Of a DNA stretch of 64,000 nt, positions 16,170 through 25,124 are shown piece by piece. This stretch comes from Magnetospirillum fulvum (lineage in GTDB: Bacteria; Pseudomonadota; Alphaproteobacteria; Rhodospirillales; Magnetospirillaceae): contig NZ_FNWO01000001.1 of the NCBI RefSeq assembly GCF_900108475.1, positions 186,001 through 250,000 on the forward strand, given 5' to 3'. Positions within the stretch are counted from its first letter, which is position 1, and each line of letters begins with the position of its first letter. A program made the translations under genes and the position numbers. Below the pieces are notes generated by a model, which was not told where the DNA came from, did no database searches, and worked only from the letters and a program-made list of their open reading frames with translations.

Positions 16170-17873
16170 ATGATGCTGCTGACCGGGCAGGACAAAGAGA
16201 AAACCCTTATATCAAGACTCGTAAAAAAACACGGGCGCCAACAATCTTCACTCATTCCAATTATGCAGTCTGTTCAAGCAGAGTGCGGTTTTGTTTCTGA
16301 ATTTGCGATGCAATATATTGCCGATCTGATCGGAATTTCCGCATCCGAGGTGTTGGGCGTCGCCACCTTCTTTCATTTCATTAACAAAAAGCCCAAGGGC
16401 AAGTTCATCATCCGGCTCAGCCGTGATATGTCTTCGATTATGAAGGGAGCCAAATCGGTCGCCCGTCAGCTCGAAAACGATCTGGGCATCCGCTTTGGCG
16501 AGACGACGCCGGACGGGATGTTCACCCTGGAATGGACCAGCTGCATCGGGATGAATTACCAGGCCCCGGCGATGATGGTGAACAACGAGGTGTTCTCCAA
16601 TCTGACGCCGCCCAGGGTTCACCGGGTGATCGAGGATTGTCGGCAGGAATTCAACGCCCGCCGCCCCACCGTCGGCAATGTCGGCGAGACCTACGCCAAC
16701 ACCCTCAACTACACCAATCACGAGATCAATTCCGGCTTGCAGCGGGCGGTGTCGGTCAGCCCCTCCGAGGTGATCGCCGAACTGACCGTGTCCGGTCTGC
16801 GCGGTCGCGGCGGCGCGGGTTTCCCCACCGGGATCAAGTGGAATTTGGCCTCGAAGGCCAAGGGCGATTGCAAATACATCATCTGTAACGCCGACGAGGG
16901 CGAGCCCGGCACCTTCAAGGACCGCATCATCCTCGGCAAATATGCCGACATGGTGTTCGAGGGGATGACGATCGCCGCCTATTCGATCGGTGCGCGCGAA
17001 GGCGTCGTCTATCTGCGCTGGGAATACACCCATTTGAAGCCGCATCTCGAAGCGGTGCTGGAAGCGCGGCGCAAGTCCAACCTGTTGGGTGCCGACATTC
17101 TGTGCCAGAAGGGATTCTGTTTCGACATCCGCATCCATATGGGCGCGGGCGCCTATGTCTGCGGCGAGGAAACCGCGCTGATCGAAAGCCTGGAAGGGCG
17201 GCGCGGCGAGCCGCGCAACCGTCCCCCCTACCCGGCCGAGCGCGGCCTGCACGGCCAGCCGACCGTCGTCAACAATGTCGAGACCCTGGCGACGCTGTCT
17301 TGCATCATCTCGCGCGGGGCCAAATGGTTCTCGTCGATGGGGACCGAGCGCTCGAAGGGCTTCAAGCTGTTCAGCGTCTCGGGCGATTGCTCGCGCCCCG
17401 GCGTCTATGAACTGCCCTGGGGCATCACCGTCGATCAATTGCTGGAAACCGTCGGCGGCCAGGGGGCCAAGGCGGTGCAGATCGGCGGCTATACCGGGCA
17501 GTTGGTCCCGGCCCGTCAGTTCGACCGCCGCCTCGCCTATGAGGATCTTGGCATCGGCGGTTCGATCATCGTCTACAGCGCCGAGCGCGACATGCTCGAA
17601 GTCGCCGAGAACTACCTCGAATTCTTCGTCGAGGAATCCTGCGGCCAGTGCACCACCTGCCGCGTCGGCAATCAGAAGCTGCTGGAAGGTATCCGGCTGC
17701 TGCAACAGGGGAAATGCTCCAACCGCTATTTGAATGACCTGATCAGTCTCAGCGAGACGGTCAAGCTGGCCTCGAAATGTGGCCTGGGTCAGGCGAGTCC
17801 CAACGTGGTCATCGCCCTCAATGCGCATTTCAAGGAAGAAATCATGGCCCGCCCGATCCTGGGCGCCGCCTGA
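16170..17873 (+). CDS. hydB: NuoE-NuoF fusion subunit of NAD-linked [FeFe]-hydrogenase (HydB-like)
   Basis: A 567-residue protein. Residues 1-160 resemble NuoE; residues about 190-567 are NuoF, with GRGGAGFPTGIKW and NADEGEPGTFKDR (FMN/NADH site), a SLBB segment, and the C-terminal [4Fe-4S] motif CGQCTTCR plus a distal CGLGQ. The flavin subunit lets the hydrogenase use NAD(H). The NuoE part has lost its [2Fe-2S] ligands: the first Cys pair region reads IIRLSRDMSSIMKG and the second reads SCIGMNYQAP, leaving one of four cysteines. There is no C-terminal ferredoxin extension as in Thermotoga HydB. The start at 16170 has GGGAG six bases upstream; ATG 16149 is an alternative. It sits 28 bases before hydA. 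Confidence 0.9.
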   Translation: MMLLTGQDKEKTLISRLVKKHGRQQSSLIPIMQSVQAECGFVSEFAMQYIADLIGISASEVLGVATFFHFINKKPKGKFIIRLSRDMSSIMKGAKSVARQLENDLGIRFGETTPDGMFTLEWTSCIGMNYQAPAMMVNNEVFSNLTPPRVHRVIEDCRQEFNARRPTVGNVGETYANTLNYTNHEINSGLQRAVSVSPSEVIAELTVSGLRGRGGAGFPTGIKWNLASKAKGDCKYIICNADEGEPGTFKDRIILGKYADMVFEGMTIAAYSIGAREGVVYLRWEYTHLKPHLEAVLEARRKSNLLGADILCQKGFCFDIRIHMGAGAYVCGEETALIESLEGRRGEPRNRPPYPAERGLHGQPTVVNNVETLATLSCIISRGAKWFSSMGTERSKGFKLFSVSGDCSRPGVYELPWGITVDQLLETVGGQGAKAVQIGGYTGQLVPARQFDRRLAYEDLGIGGSIIVYSAERDMLEVAENYLEFFVEESCGQCTTCRVGNQKLLEGIRLLQQGKCSNRYLNDLISLSETVKLASKCGLGQASPNVVIALNAHFKEEIMARPILGAA

Positions 17874-17901
17874 CCGGCCAAAGCGGGGAGATCAGATTAC
17901 A

Positions 17902-19827
17902 ATGGATACCTTTCCTTCGAACGACGAATCCCAGCCCGCCGCCGATGCCGCGGACGCTGGAAACCATGAAACCGCCCCGGTCGAGACCGAGGTGCCGTTG
18001 ATCGCCGTCACCATCGACGGCATCGACGTCGAAGTGCCCTATGGCACCACGATCCTTGACGCCGCCCGTCGGGTGGGCTTGCGGATTCCCACCTTGTGCC
18101 ATCACGACGATCTGTGCACCGCCGGCGTCTGTCGCATCTGCGTCGTCGCCGTCGAGGGGATGCGGACGCTGCAAGCCGCCTGCGCCACTCCGGTGACCCA
18201 GCCGGTCAAGATTCAGACCAACACCCCTGCCGTCCGCACCGCGCGGCGGCACGTCGTCGATCTGATGCTGTCGAATCACTATGGCGACTGTACCATCTGC
18301 AAGCGCAACAACAATTGCGAGTTGCAGTCGCTCGCCAAGGAATATGGCGTCGATTACTATCGCTTCGGCCATCCGACCGAGCCCAAATACGCGATCGACC
18401 GCTCCAGCCCCTCGGTCGTGCGCGACATGAACAAGTGCGTGCTGTGCCGCCGTTGCGTCCGCACCTGTAGCGAGTTGCAAGGCGTCGGCGCGTTGCTGGT
18501 CAAGGGACGCAGCGTCCGCTCGCGCATCGCCACCTTCGGCGACAAGCCGCTGTCCTCGGTGGTCTGCGTCAATTGCGGCCAGTGCATCAATCGCTGTCCC
18601 ACCGGCGCGCTGACCGAGTTGGACCAGACCGACGAGGTCTGGGCGATGCTCGACGATCCCACCAAGCATGTGGTGATCCAGACCGCGCCGTCGCCGCGTG
18701 CCGCGATCGGCGAGTGTTTCGGCCTGGAAGCGGGCAGCCAGGTGACCTATCAGCTCAATACCGCGCTGAAGCGGATGGGCTTCGACGGCGTGTTCGACAC
18801 CAACCACACCGCCGACCTGACGATCCTCGAAGAAGGCACCGAGCTGATTATCCGGCTCTATCAGGCCCTGGTGCAGGGCGATACCGATATCGCCCTGCCC
18901 CAATTCACCAGTTGCTCGCCGGGCTGGGTCAAATATCTCGAGCATTTCTATCCGCACGCGGTGCCCAACCTGTCTTCGGCGAAGAGCCCGATGCAGATGT
19001 TCGGCGCGCTGCTGAAGACCTATTACGCCGACAAGAAGGGGATCGACCCCAAGGACATCGTCGTCGTCGCCCTGATGCCCTGTACCGCCAAGAAGTTTGA
19101 GTGCAACCGTCCCGAACTGTGCTCGAGCGGCTTCAAGGACGTCGATTACGCCCTGACCACCCGTGAACTGGCCAAGATGGTCGCGGAATCCGGCATCGAC
19201 CTGCCCCACCTGCCCGACAGCCCGTTCGACGAGCCGTTCGGCGACGGGACCGGCTCGGGCAACATCTTCGGCGCCACCGGCGGGGTGATGGAAGCCGCGC
19301 TCCGCACCGTGATCGAAGTCGTCACCGGCAAGCAGGTCGAGAATTTCTTCGACCACGCCAACATCTTGCCGGTGCGCGGGATCGAAGGGGCACGGATGGC
19401 CGAAATTCCGATCTCGGAAGTCGGACCGGTCCCCGATCTGTTCAAGCCCCTGGTGCCGGATTGGGATTGGCTGCGCGGCGTGACCTTGCGTGTCGGCATC
19501 GTCCACGGCTCGGCCAACGCCAAGATGGTGATGGAAGACATCAAGGCGGGCGGACCGTTCAGCAAGTGCCACTTCATCGAGTTCATGGCTTGCCCCGGCG
19601 GTTGCCTGGGCGGCGGTGGCCAGCCGATCCCGACCGACGCCGCGATCCGCGCCAAGCGGTCAAAGGCGATCTATCAGATCGACAGCGACTTCGCGATCCG
19701 CAAGTCGCACGAGAACCCGGTGGTGCTCCAGCTTTATCGCGAGTTCCTCACCGATGGGCCGTGCGGTCACATCGCCCACCACCACCTCCACACTCATTAT
19801 TCCCCGCGCGGCAAGTTCATGTCGTAA
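17902..19827 (+). CDS. hydA: [FeFe]-hydrogenase catalytic subunit HydA
   Basis: A 641-residue enzyme for reversible H2 formation. In order: a [2Fe-2S] domain (CHHDDLCTAGVCRIC, distal C), the His-Cys3 [4Fe-4S] site (HYGDCTICKRNNNC), two ferredoxin clusters (CVLCRRCVRTC and CVNCGQCINRC), the H-cluster domain, and a C-terminal small-subunit domain. H-cluster motifs are TSCSPGW, MPCTAKKFE and FMACPGGCLGGGGQP. In the first, the Cys that relays protons in well-studied enzymes (TSCCP) is Ser. The ATG 17902 follows GCGGGGAG; longer frames run into hydB. With the NuoEF-like partner it should form an NAD-linked, possibly bifurcating, two-subunit enzyme. Confidence 0.95.
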   Translation: MDTFPSNDESQPAADAADAGNHETAPVETEVPLIAVTIDGIDVEVPYGTTILDAARRVGLRIPTLCHHDDLCTAGVCRICVVAVEGMRTLQAACATPVTQPVKIQTNTPAVRTARRHVVDLMLSNHYGDCTICKRNNNCELQSLAKEYGVDYYRFGHPTEPKYAIDRSSPSVVRDMNKCVLCRRCVRTCSELQGVGALLVKGRSVRSRIATFGDKPLSSVVCVNCGQCINRCPTGALTELDQTDEVWAMLDDPTKHVVIQTAPSPRAAIGECFGLEAGSQVTYQLNTALKRMGFDGVFDTNHTADLTILEEGTELIIRLYQALVQGDTDIALPQFTSCSPGWVKYLEHFYPHAVPNLSSAKSPMQMFGALLKTYYADKKGIDPKDIVVVALMPCTAKKFECNRPELCSSGFKDVDYALTTRELAKMVAESGIDLPHLPDSPFDEPFGDGTGSGNIFGATGGVMEAALRTVIEVVTGKQVENFFDHANILPVRGIEGARMAEIPISEVGPVPDLFKPLVPDWDWLRGVTLRVGIVHGSANAKMVMEDIKAGGPFSKCHFIEFMACPGGCLGGGGQPIPTDAAIRAKRSKAIYQIDSDFAIRKSHENPVVLQLYREFLTDGPCGHIAHHHLHTHYSPRGKFMS

Positions 19828-19840
19828 GGGAAAATGGATC

Positions 19841-19873
19841 GGCTCCCCCGTCTTTCGGCGAGACGGGGGAGCC
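19841..19873. terminator. Bidirectional terminator-like hairpin after hydA
   Basis: Perfect 13-bp stem GGCTCCCCCGTCT / AGACGGGGGAGCC with a 7-base loop, between the convergent hydA and CoA-disulfide reductase genes. There is no strong T-run on either side, so termination may be partial. Confidence 0.7.
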
Positions 19874-19907
19874 TGCTCCATCTCAGGCCCCAGGCTGGGG
19901 AGGCGGA

Positions 19908-21572
19908 TTACGGGCTCGGCAGCTTGGCCGGGGTGCGCGGATCGATATTGGCCTTGATCCCGCCGCTAAAGCTGGCGACATCGAAGCCGTTCTGGCTCAG
20001 AACCCGCGCGGCGAAATAGCTCATCTTGCCAAAGGCACAGACGGTCACCACCGGACGGCTGCGGTCGAGTGTGTCGAGGCTGGCCCGCAGCGACAGGAAC
20101 GGGATGTTGATCGCCTTGCCCGGAACCGGGAAAGCCTCGGACAGCGCCTTGCCACGGACATCGACGACCTGCACCTGGGGATCGCTCGGCAAATCGCTGG
20201 TGTGGACGACCAGTCCGTCGCGGCGGTTACAGGCGGCGAAACCGGCGAGATTGATGACATCCTTGGCCGAACCGAACGGCGGCGCATAGGCCAGTTCCAG
20301 GTGGCACAGATCCTCGACCGTCATCTGGGCGACAATTGCGGTGGACAGCACGTCGAGGCGCTTGTCGATCCCCTCGTAACCGCTGACCTGGGCACCGAGC
20401 AGACGTCCGCTTGTCGGCTCCCAAACGATCTTCAGCGTCATCGGCCGCGCGCCGGGATAGTACGAGGCATGGTGGCTGTCGTTGACCGACACCGTCTCGT
20501 AAGGGAGTCCGGCGGCGGCAAGGCGCTTTTCGCTCCAGCCGGTGATGCCGACCACCGCCTCGAAAGCGCGGACGATTCCGGTCCCGACCGAACCGGGATA
20601 CGGACGCGCCTTCTCCGGCATGAAGATATGGTCGGCGGCAACCCGCCCCTGGCGGTTGGCCGGGCCACCCATCGGAACCGCGGTCTTGCTGTCGATGACG
20701 CGGTCGATCGTTTCCACCGCGTCCCCGGCGGCATAGATGTCGGGATCGGAGGTCCGCTGGAACGGATCGACGACGATATGTCCTCTCGCCCCCAATTCCA
20801 GACCGGCCGCCTTGGCCAATTCGCTGTCGGGCTTTACCCCGATCGAGAGAACGACGATATCGGCGTCGAGACACGCGCCCGAGGAGAGGTGGCAGCGCAC
20901 ATGGTTCGCCTCGCTCTCGAAGCGGGCGATGCCGTCGCCGAGATGCAGGCCGATCTCGTGATGGCGCAGTTCGCTTTCGACCAAAGCCGCCATCGGCGCG
21001 TCGAGCGGCGGAATGACTTGTTTTTGCAACTCGACCAATTGGACCGACAGTCCCTTGCGATACAATTGTTCGGCCATTTCCAGCCCGATGAAACCGGCGC
21101 CGATGACGACCGCTCGCATACCGGTCTCGGTCGCCGCGATGATCCGGTCCATGTCCTGGAGGTTGCGCAGCGTGAAGATGCGGGAATCCTCAATCCCCGG
21201 CAGCGGGGGACGCAGCGGCGACGCGCCAGGGGCCAGCATCAGCTTGTCATAGGAGAGGAATTCGCTCTGCCCCGTGTCGAGGTTCTTGACCTCGACCCGC
21301 TTGTTGGCGCGGTCGATCGCGACCGCCTCGGTGCGGACGCGCACATCGAGGTTGAGAAGGGCCTTCAGCGATGCGGCGGACTGAACGGCAAGCGCGTCGC
21401 GGTTCGGAATTTCGCCGCCGATATGGTACGGCAGCCCGCAATTGGCAAACGACACGTCCGGGCCACGCTCGACGATGGTGATTCGCGCCGACTCGGACAG
21501 GCGACGCGCCCGCGCAGCGAAGGAGGCGCCGGCGGCGACGCCGCCGATGACGAGGATGCTATTGTGCTCCAC
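19908..21572 (-). CDS. CoA-disulfide reductase / rhodanese fusion (sulfide-persulfide metabolism)
   Basis: A 554-residue FAD/NAD(P)H disulfide reductase with a rhodanese domain. The FAD site is ILVIGGVAAGASFAARARRL at the N-terminus and the single active cysteine is in SFANCGLPYHIGG. An NAD site follows (VIGAGFIGLEMAEQL), then the dimerisation domain and a C-terminal rhodanese domain with its active loop CAFGKMSY. This domain order is that of CoADR-Rhd enzymes, which reduce CoA-disulfide or CoA-persulfide. I chose GTG 21572, with GGGAG upstream; the frame upstream of it crosses the palindromic operator. It is divergent from a persulfide-sensing-type ArsR repressor, which strongly suggests a role in reactive sulfur handling. 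Confidence 0.9.
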   Translation of the reverse strand: MEHNSILVIGGVAAGASFAARARRLSESARITIVERGPDVSFANCGLPYHIGGEIPNRDALAVQSAASLKALLNLDVRVRTEAVAIDRANKRVEVKNLDTGQSEFLSYDKLMLAPGASPLRPPLPGIEDSRIFTLRNLQDMDRIIAATETGMRAVVIGAGFIGLEMAEQLYRKGLSVQLVELQKQVIPPLDAPMAALVESELRHHEIGLHLGDGIARFESEANHVRCHLSSGACLDADIVVLSIGVKPDSELAKAAGLELGARGHIVVDPFQRTSDPDIYAAGDAVETIDRVIDSKTAVPMGGPANRQGRVAADHIFMPEKARPYPGSVGTGIVRAFEAVVGITGWSEKRLAAAGLPYETVSVNDSHHASYYPGARPMTLKIVWEPTSGRLLGAQVSGYEGIDKRLDVLSTAIVAQMTVEDLCHLELAYAPPFGSAKDVINLAGFAACNRRDGLVVHTSDLPSDPQVQVVDVRGKALSEAFPVPGKAINIPFLSLRASLDTLDRSRPVVTVCAFGKMSYFAARVLSQNGFDVASFSGGIKANIDPRTPAKLPSP

Positions 21573-21640
21573 GGACAATACTCCCAAGAAGGTCGATCCA
21601 GGGTCGTGACGACGACCTCTGAGAGAGACCCTATTGCAAA

Positions 21641-21664
21641 ACATTATATCAATCAATATAATGT
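21641..21664. promoter_or_regulatory. Perfect palindromic operator for the ArsR/BigR-type repressor
   Basis: ACATTATAT-CAATCA-ATATAATGT, a perfect 9-bp inverted repeat in the divergent promoter between the CoADR-Rhd gene and the ArsR gene. BigR/SqrR/YgaV repressors bind AT-rich palindromes of this kind. A further AT-rich half site (AATATATTAT) lies at 21670-21679 just before the repressor start. Confidence 0.75.
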
Positions 21665-21688
21665 TTCAGAATATATTATGGAGTTGGA

Positions 21689-22021
21689 ATGGAACCCGCC
21701 CGATCCGTCCCCAGCATCGATACGATGCGCGCTGCGGCAGCCGAAGCCACCTCAACCCTGTTCGCGCTCGCCAACGAAACGCGCCTGCTGCTGCTATGCC
21801 AATTGTGCAAAGGCGAAAAATCTGTGGGTGAGCTGGAAGCATTGCTCGATATCCACCAGCCGACGCTGTCCCAACAATTGGGCGTCTTGCGTTCGGATGG
21901 GCTGGTCGAAACCCGGCGCGAAGGAAAGCGGGTTTACTACACCGTGAAAAATCCAAAGGTTATCACCCTACTCACGACGCTCTTTGAACTTTACTGTCCT
22001 GGCGAAGTGGAAAATACATGA
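21689..22021 (+). CDS. bigR: ArsR-family repressor of the BigR/SqrR persulfide-sensing type
   Basis: A 110-residue winged helix-turn-helix protein. The recognition part is [31 protein letters not shown]. Two regions carry cysteines placed as in BigR/Sqr[18 protein letters not shown] in the early helix and LYCPG at the end of the last helix. In that family these two cysteines form a disulfide or polysulfide bridge on exposure to sulfide-derived persulfides, releasing DNA. The ATG 21689 has GGAG upstream. Its stop overlaps the next gene in ATGA, and a palindrome lies between it and the divergent CoADR-Rhd gene. Regulation of both transcripts by this protein is the natural reading. Confidence 0.85.
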   Translation: MEPARSVPSIDTMRAAAAEATSTLFALANETRLLLLCQLCKGEKSVGELEALLDIHQPTLSQQLGVLRSDGLVETRREGKRVYYTVKNPKVITLLTTLFELYCPGEVENT

Positions 22022-22452
22022 ATATCGACTGGATCAACTTCACTCCGTTATCGGCGGCGTCTGGTGGCGTGCTGATCGGCCTCGCTGCCGCCCTGATGTT
22101 TCTTTTGCTGGGGCGGATTGCCGGAATCAGCGGGATCGTCGCGGGTTTGTTGCGCCCCTCCACCCCAGGCGACATCGCTTGGCGGGCGGCTTTTGTCCTT
22201 GGGCTCTGCCTCGCCCCGCTGGCCTATTCCCTGTTTTCCACCCTGCCGGAGGTCCGCATCGACGCGGGCTGGCTGTCGATCGTCGTCGCGGGGGTTCTGG
22301 TCGGGTTTGGCGCGCGGATGGGCTCGGGATGCACCAGCGGTCACGGTGTCTGCGGTCTGTCGCGTCTGTCGCCCCGCTCGCTGGTCGCGACGGCAAGCTT
22401 CATGGCCACCGGCTTCCTGACCGTTTTTGTCGTTCGTCACCTGCTTCCGTGA
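22018..22452 (+). CDS. YeeE/YedE sulfur-compound transporter half, first (PmpA-like)
   Basis: A 144-residue membrane protein with four predicted helices. The family signature [18 protein letters not shown] is present near residue 100. YeeE/YedE (TsuA) proteins carry thiosulfate or related sulfur species across the membrane; short forms such as PmpA/PmpB come as two adjacent genes that together equal one full-length protein. It is translationally coupled to the ArsR repressor (four-base overlap) and followed by the second half 9 bases later. Confidence 0.85.
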   Translation: MNIDWINFTPLSAASGGVLIGLAAALMFLLLGRIAGISGIVAGLLRPSTPGDIAWRAAFVLGLCLAPLAYSLFSTLPEVRIDAGWLSIVVAGVLVGFGARMGSGCTSGHGVCGLSRLSPRSLVATASFMATGFLTVFVVRHLLP

Positions 22453-22461
22453 GGACAGTCC

Positions 22462-22887
22462 ATGACCCTTTTTCTTTCCTTCGCGATCGGACTGACCTTC
22501 GGGCTCGGATTGATCGTTTCCGGGTTGGGCAATCCGGCCAAAGTCCAAGGCTTTCTTGATCTCGCCGGTGCCTGGGACCCGTCGCTGATTCTGGTGATGG
22601 GAGGCGCGATCGCGGTCGGTCTCGTTGCCTTCCGGATCGGCGGGCGCAAAGCGCTCTCTTTTCTGGGCAAGCCGATGCAGCTTCCGACTCAAAAACAGAT
22701 CGACACCCGTCTTGTCGTCGGCAGCGCCCTGTTCGGTGTCGGCTGGGGACTGGCCGGCATCTGCCCCGGTCCGGCTCTGGTCCTGCTCGGATTCGGAGCC
22801 ACAAAAGGCATCGCCTTTGTCCTTGCGATGCTGTTCGGGCTGGGTCTCTTCGACCTCATCTCGCGGCGGACAGGCCCGGCAAAGTAA
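22462..22887 (+). CDS. YeeE/YedE sulfur-compound transporter half, second (PmpB-like)
   Basis: A 141-residue membrane protein with about four helices. It shows the second-half family signature GVGWGLAGICPGPALVLLG near residue 93 and the N-terminal GLGLIVSGLGNPAKV. Together with the preceding gene it would make a complete sulfur-species channel. The ATG has GAGGA upstream. A strong hairpin follows directly after the stop codon, ending the operon. Confidence 0.85.
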   Translation: MTLFLSFAIGLTFGLGLIVSGLGNPAKVQGFLDLAGAWDPSLILVMGGAIAVGLVAFRIGGRKALSFLGKPMQLPTQKQIDTRLVVGSALFGVGWGLAGICPGPALVLLGFGATKGIAFVLAMLFGLGLFDLISRRTGPAK

Positions 22888-22926
22888 GAAGGAGGACCGT
22901 CCGCGCGGCGCGGACGGTCCTCCTTC
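22888..22926. terminator. Strong hairpin terminator of the bigR-yeeE operon
   Basis: An 18-bp perfect stem (GAAGGAGGACCGTCCGCG with its complement) and a 3-base loop, beginning immediately after the TAA of the second YeeE half. It sits between convergent genes and can serve the phosphatase gene on the other strand as well. Confidence 0.85.
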
Positions 22927-22944
22927 TTCATCGCAAAAAACCAC

Positions 22945-24837
22945 TCAACCGATCGGACGTCCGTCCTTGCGGCGGATCGCCACCACCGACGGGCGAGGCG
23001 GCATATCGTCCTTGAAATCCGGCCAGCGGGTGGAGGGCGAGTCAAAGGTCGAATCCTCGCCCGGATGCTGAACCGCCGCGAACAGAGTGGTGCCATCGGG
23101 AGTGAAGCAGGGGCCGCACATCTCGGCATCTTTCGGTACGGCATAGAAGAACTTGACCAGCGCGCGGCCTTCGCCTTCCAGATCGCAGGCATAGATGCCG
23201 TCCGGGATGCCGTGGCGGGCCTGGGCCGATCCCTGATCGGTGGCAATCCACAGCCGTCCCTTGCGATCGAAGGTGATGTTGTCGGGACAAGACAGCCACT
23301 GACCGTATTGCGCGGTCTTGGGGTGATAGTGAGCCCCATCCTTTTCGGCCCCCGCCAGCAACAGCACCGACCAGCGGAACCGTTCGGCGTCATGGTGGGC
23401 AGTTCCGGGCTTGCCCGCCCCCGGCGGAATCAGTTCCAGAATATGGCCGTGACGGTTGTCCGAGCGCGGATTGGCCCGGCTGACCTTTTCCGGCGGGCGT
23501 TTGGTGTTGTTGGTCAGCACCATATAAACCTTGCCGGTGACCGGGCTGGCCTCGACATCCTCGGGCCGGTCCATCGGGGTCGCCCCCAGCAGATCGGCGG
23601 CCCGGCGCGTCTCGATCACCACGTCGGCCTGGGAATTGAAGCCGTTGGCCGGGATCAGCGGTCCCTGGCCGAACACCAGCGGCAGCCAGACCAGCCCGCC
23701 TTCGTCATCGAAGCGGGCAACCGACAAGGTGCCCTCGTCGAGCAGGCCGAAATTGGCCTGACGCCGGGTCGGGTCGTATTTGCGGGCGGCAACAAAGCGA
23801 TAGAGATATTCGAACGCCTCGTCATCGCCGGTATAGACCACCACCTTGCGATCCGGGGTGACGACAACCGTGGCGGCCTCGTGCTTGAAGCGGCCGAGCG
23901 CGGTCCGCTTGACCGGGGTAAAGGTGGGATCGTAAGGGTCGATTTCGACCACCCAGCCGAAGCGATTGGGCTCGTTCGGCTCTTTCTCGACGTTGAAGCG
24001 GTCGTGGAAGCGCGACCAGGCATAGCGGCTCTTCCCCTTCAACCCCATCCGGGCATGGTTGGCCGCCTCTTGGGTCTTCTTCGGGTCACCGCCGAAATAG
24101 GTGTCGATGTTCTCCTCGGCGATCAGCACGGTTCCCCACGGGGTCACGCCGCCCGAACAATTGTTCAGCGTCCCGATCACCGTGCGGCCATCGGGATCGG
24201 CCGAGGTCCGCAGCCGGGGATGTCCGGCGGCGGGACCGGACAGGGCAATCCGGGTCGATAGCGCCGACAGACGGCGATTGAACGGACTGGCCTCGACAAC
24301 GCTCCATGTGTCGCCCTCGCGGCGAATCTCGACGATACCATGGCCATGGGCGGCGATCTCGGCATCGACCTGCTCGCGGGTCATCGTCTCGAGCTTGGTT
24401 TTGATCTCCAGCCCCGGGAACATCAGTTCGGGATTGGTATATTCGAAATTGGCGCACAACAGCCCGTGGTCGGAGACCGTTGACCCCACCGGCAACGGCA
24501 GGAAGGCCAGAAAGTCGTTGTTATAGCCAAACCGCTTTTCCTGTCCGGCCGCGGTCAAGCGGCGCGGATCGAACGGCTCCAGTCCCGCCTCGATCGGATC
24601 GCCCCAGCGGACCAGAACCTGGGCGGCGTGACCGGGCGACACCGCCTGATCCGGGCTGATGGTGTGGGACGGCTGGACGAAGGTGAGCGTCGAGGGATCG
24701 CCCATCGTGCCCGCGAACGCGGCACCCGGCAGCGCGGCAAAAGCGGTGCTGGCGAGAAGGCCCTGGACGACCTCGCGGCGCGACAGGCGGGCGTCGATCA
24801 GCTCCGACAGGGAGGGAGAGGTCGAACGTGCGGACAT
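22945..24837 (-). CDS. PhoX-like (DUF839) secreted phosphatase
   Basis: A 630-residue protein of the PhoX/DUF839 family, Tat-exported calcium- and iron-dependent phosphomonoesterases. The Tat signal is visible as SRREVVQG followed by a hydrophobic stretch ending ALPGAAFA. Family segments include NCSGGVTPWGTVLIAEEN, RFKHEAATVVVTPDRKVVVYTGDDE and FEYLYRF. The start ATG 24837 fits the signal peptide; the longer frame overlaps the rubredoxin gene. The gene lies 13 bases after a rubredoxin gene in the same direction. A Pho box is not obvious upstream. A related DUF839 protein with a different function is possible. Confidence 0.83.
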   Translation of the reverse strand: MSARSTSPSLSELIDARLSRREVVQGLLASTAFAALPGAAFAGTMGDPSTLTFVQPSHTISPDQAVSPGHAAQVLVRWGDPIEAGLEPFDPRRLTAAGQEKRFGYNNDFLAFLPLPVGSTVSDHGLLCANFEYTNPELMFPGLEIKTKLETMTREQVDAEIAAHGHGIVEIRREGDTWSVVEASPFNRRLSALSTRIALSGPAAGHPRLRTSADPDGRTVIGTLNNCSGGVTPWGTVLIAEENIDTYFGGDPKKTQEAANHARMGLKGKSRYAWSRFHDRFNVEKEPNEPNRFGWVVEIDPYDPTFTPVKRTALGRFKHEAATVVVTPDRKVVVYTGDDEAFEYLYRFVAARKYDPTRRQANFGLLDEGTLSVARFDDEGGLVWLPLVFGQGPLIPANGFNSQADVVIETRRAADLLGATPMDRPEDVEASPVTGKVYMVLTNNTKRPPEKVSRANPRSDNRHGHILELIPPGAGKPGTAHHDAERFRWSVLLLAGAEKDGAHYHPKTAQYGQWLSCPDNITFDRKGRLWIATDQGSAQARHGIPDGIYACDLEGEGRALVKFFYAVPKDAEMCGPCFTPDGTTLFAAVQHPGEDSTFDSPSTRWPDFKDDMPPRPSVVAIRRKDGRPIG

Positions 24838-24850
24838 CGAACTGACTCCG

Positions 24851-25063
24851 TCAATGAATGAAAAGGGAATGCGGGGCACCGCAATGCGGGCACAGCCAGT
24901 CTTCGGGGAGAAGCTCGAACGGCACGCCGGGCGGAATGCCCTGAAGCGGTTCGCCCTCGGCGGGGGAATAGACATGGCCGCAGCGATTGCAGACCCACAG
25001 CGCCAGCGCACCATTGGTGTCTCGCGCCATGATCGGGGCAAGAGGGAAAGCCGATTCGCTCAT
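24851..25063 (-). CDS. Rubredoxin-like protein
   Basis: A 70-residue protein. The two iron-binding knuckles are CNRCG and CPHCG, 35 residues or so apart, with the WLCPHCGA motif. The N-terminal 20 residues are not typical of small rubredoxins. Rubredoxins carry single electrons; a partner is not evident. The gene precedes the PhoX-like phosphatase by 13 bases and is likely co-transcribed with it, an unexplained pairing. The AraC-type regulator gene lies upstream on the same strand, with about 60 bases between. Confidence 0.85.
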   Translation of the reverse strand: MSESAFPLAPIMARDTNGALALWVCNRCGHVYSPAEGEPLQGIPPGVPFELLPEDWLCPHCGAPHSLFIH

Positions 25064-25124
25064 TCCCTGAAATTAGCCCGACCGCTCCATCCTGTGGATG
25101 GCGTTTCGATGAAAATTGCGACGA

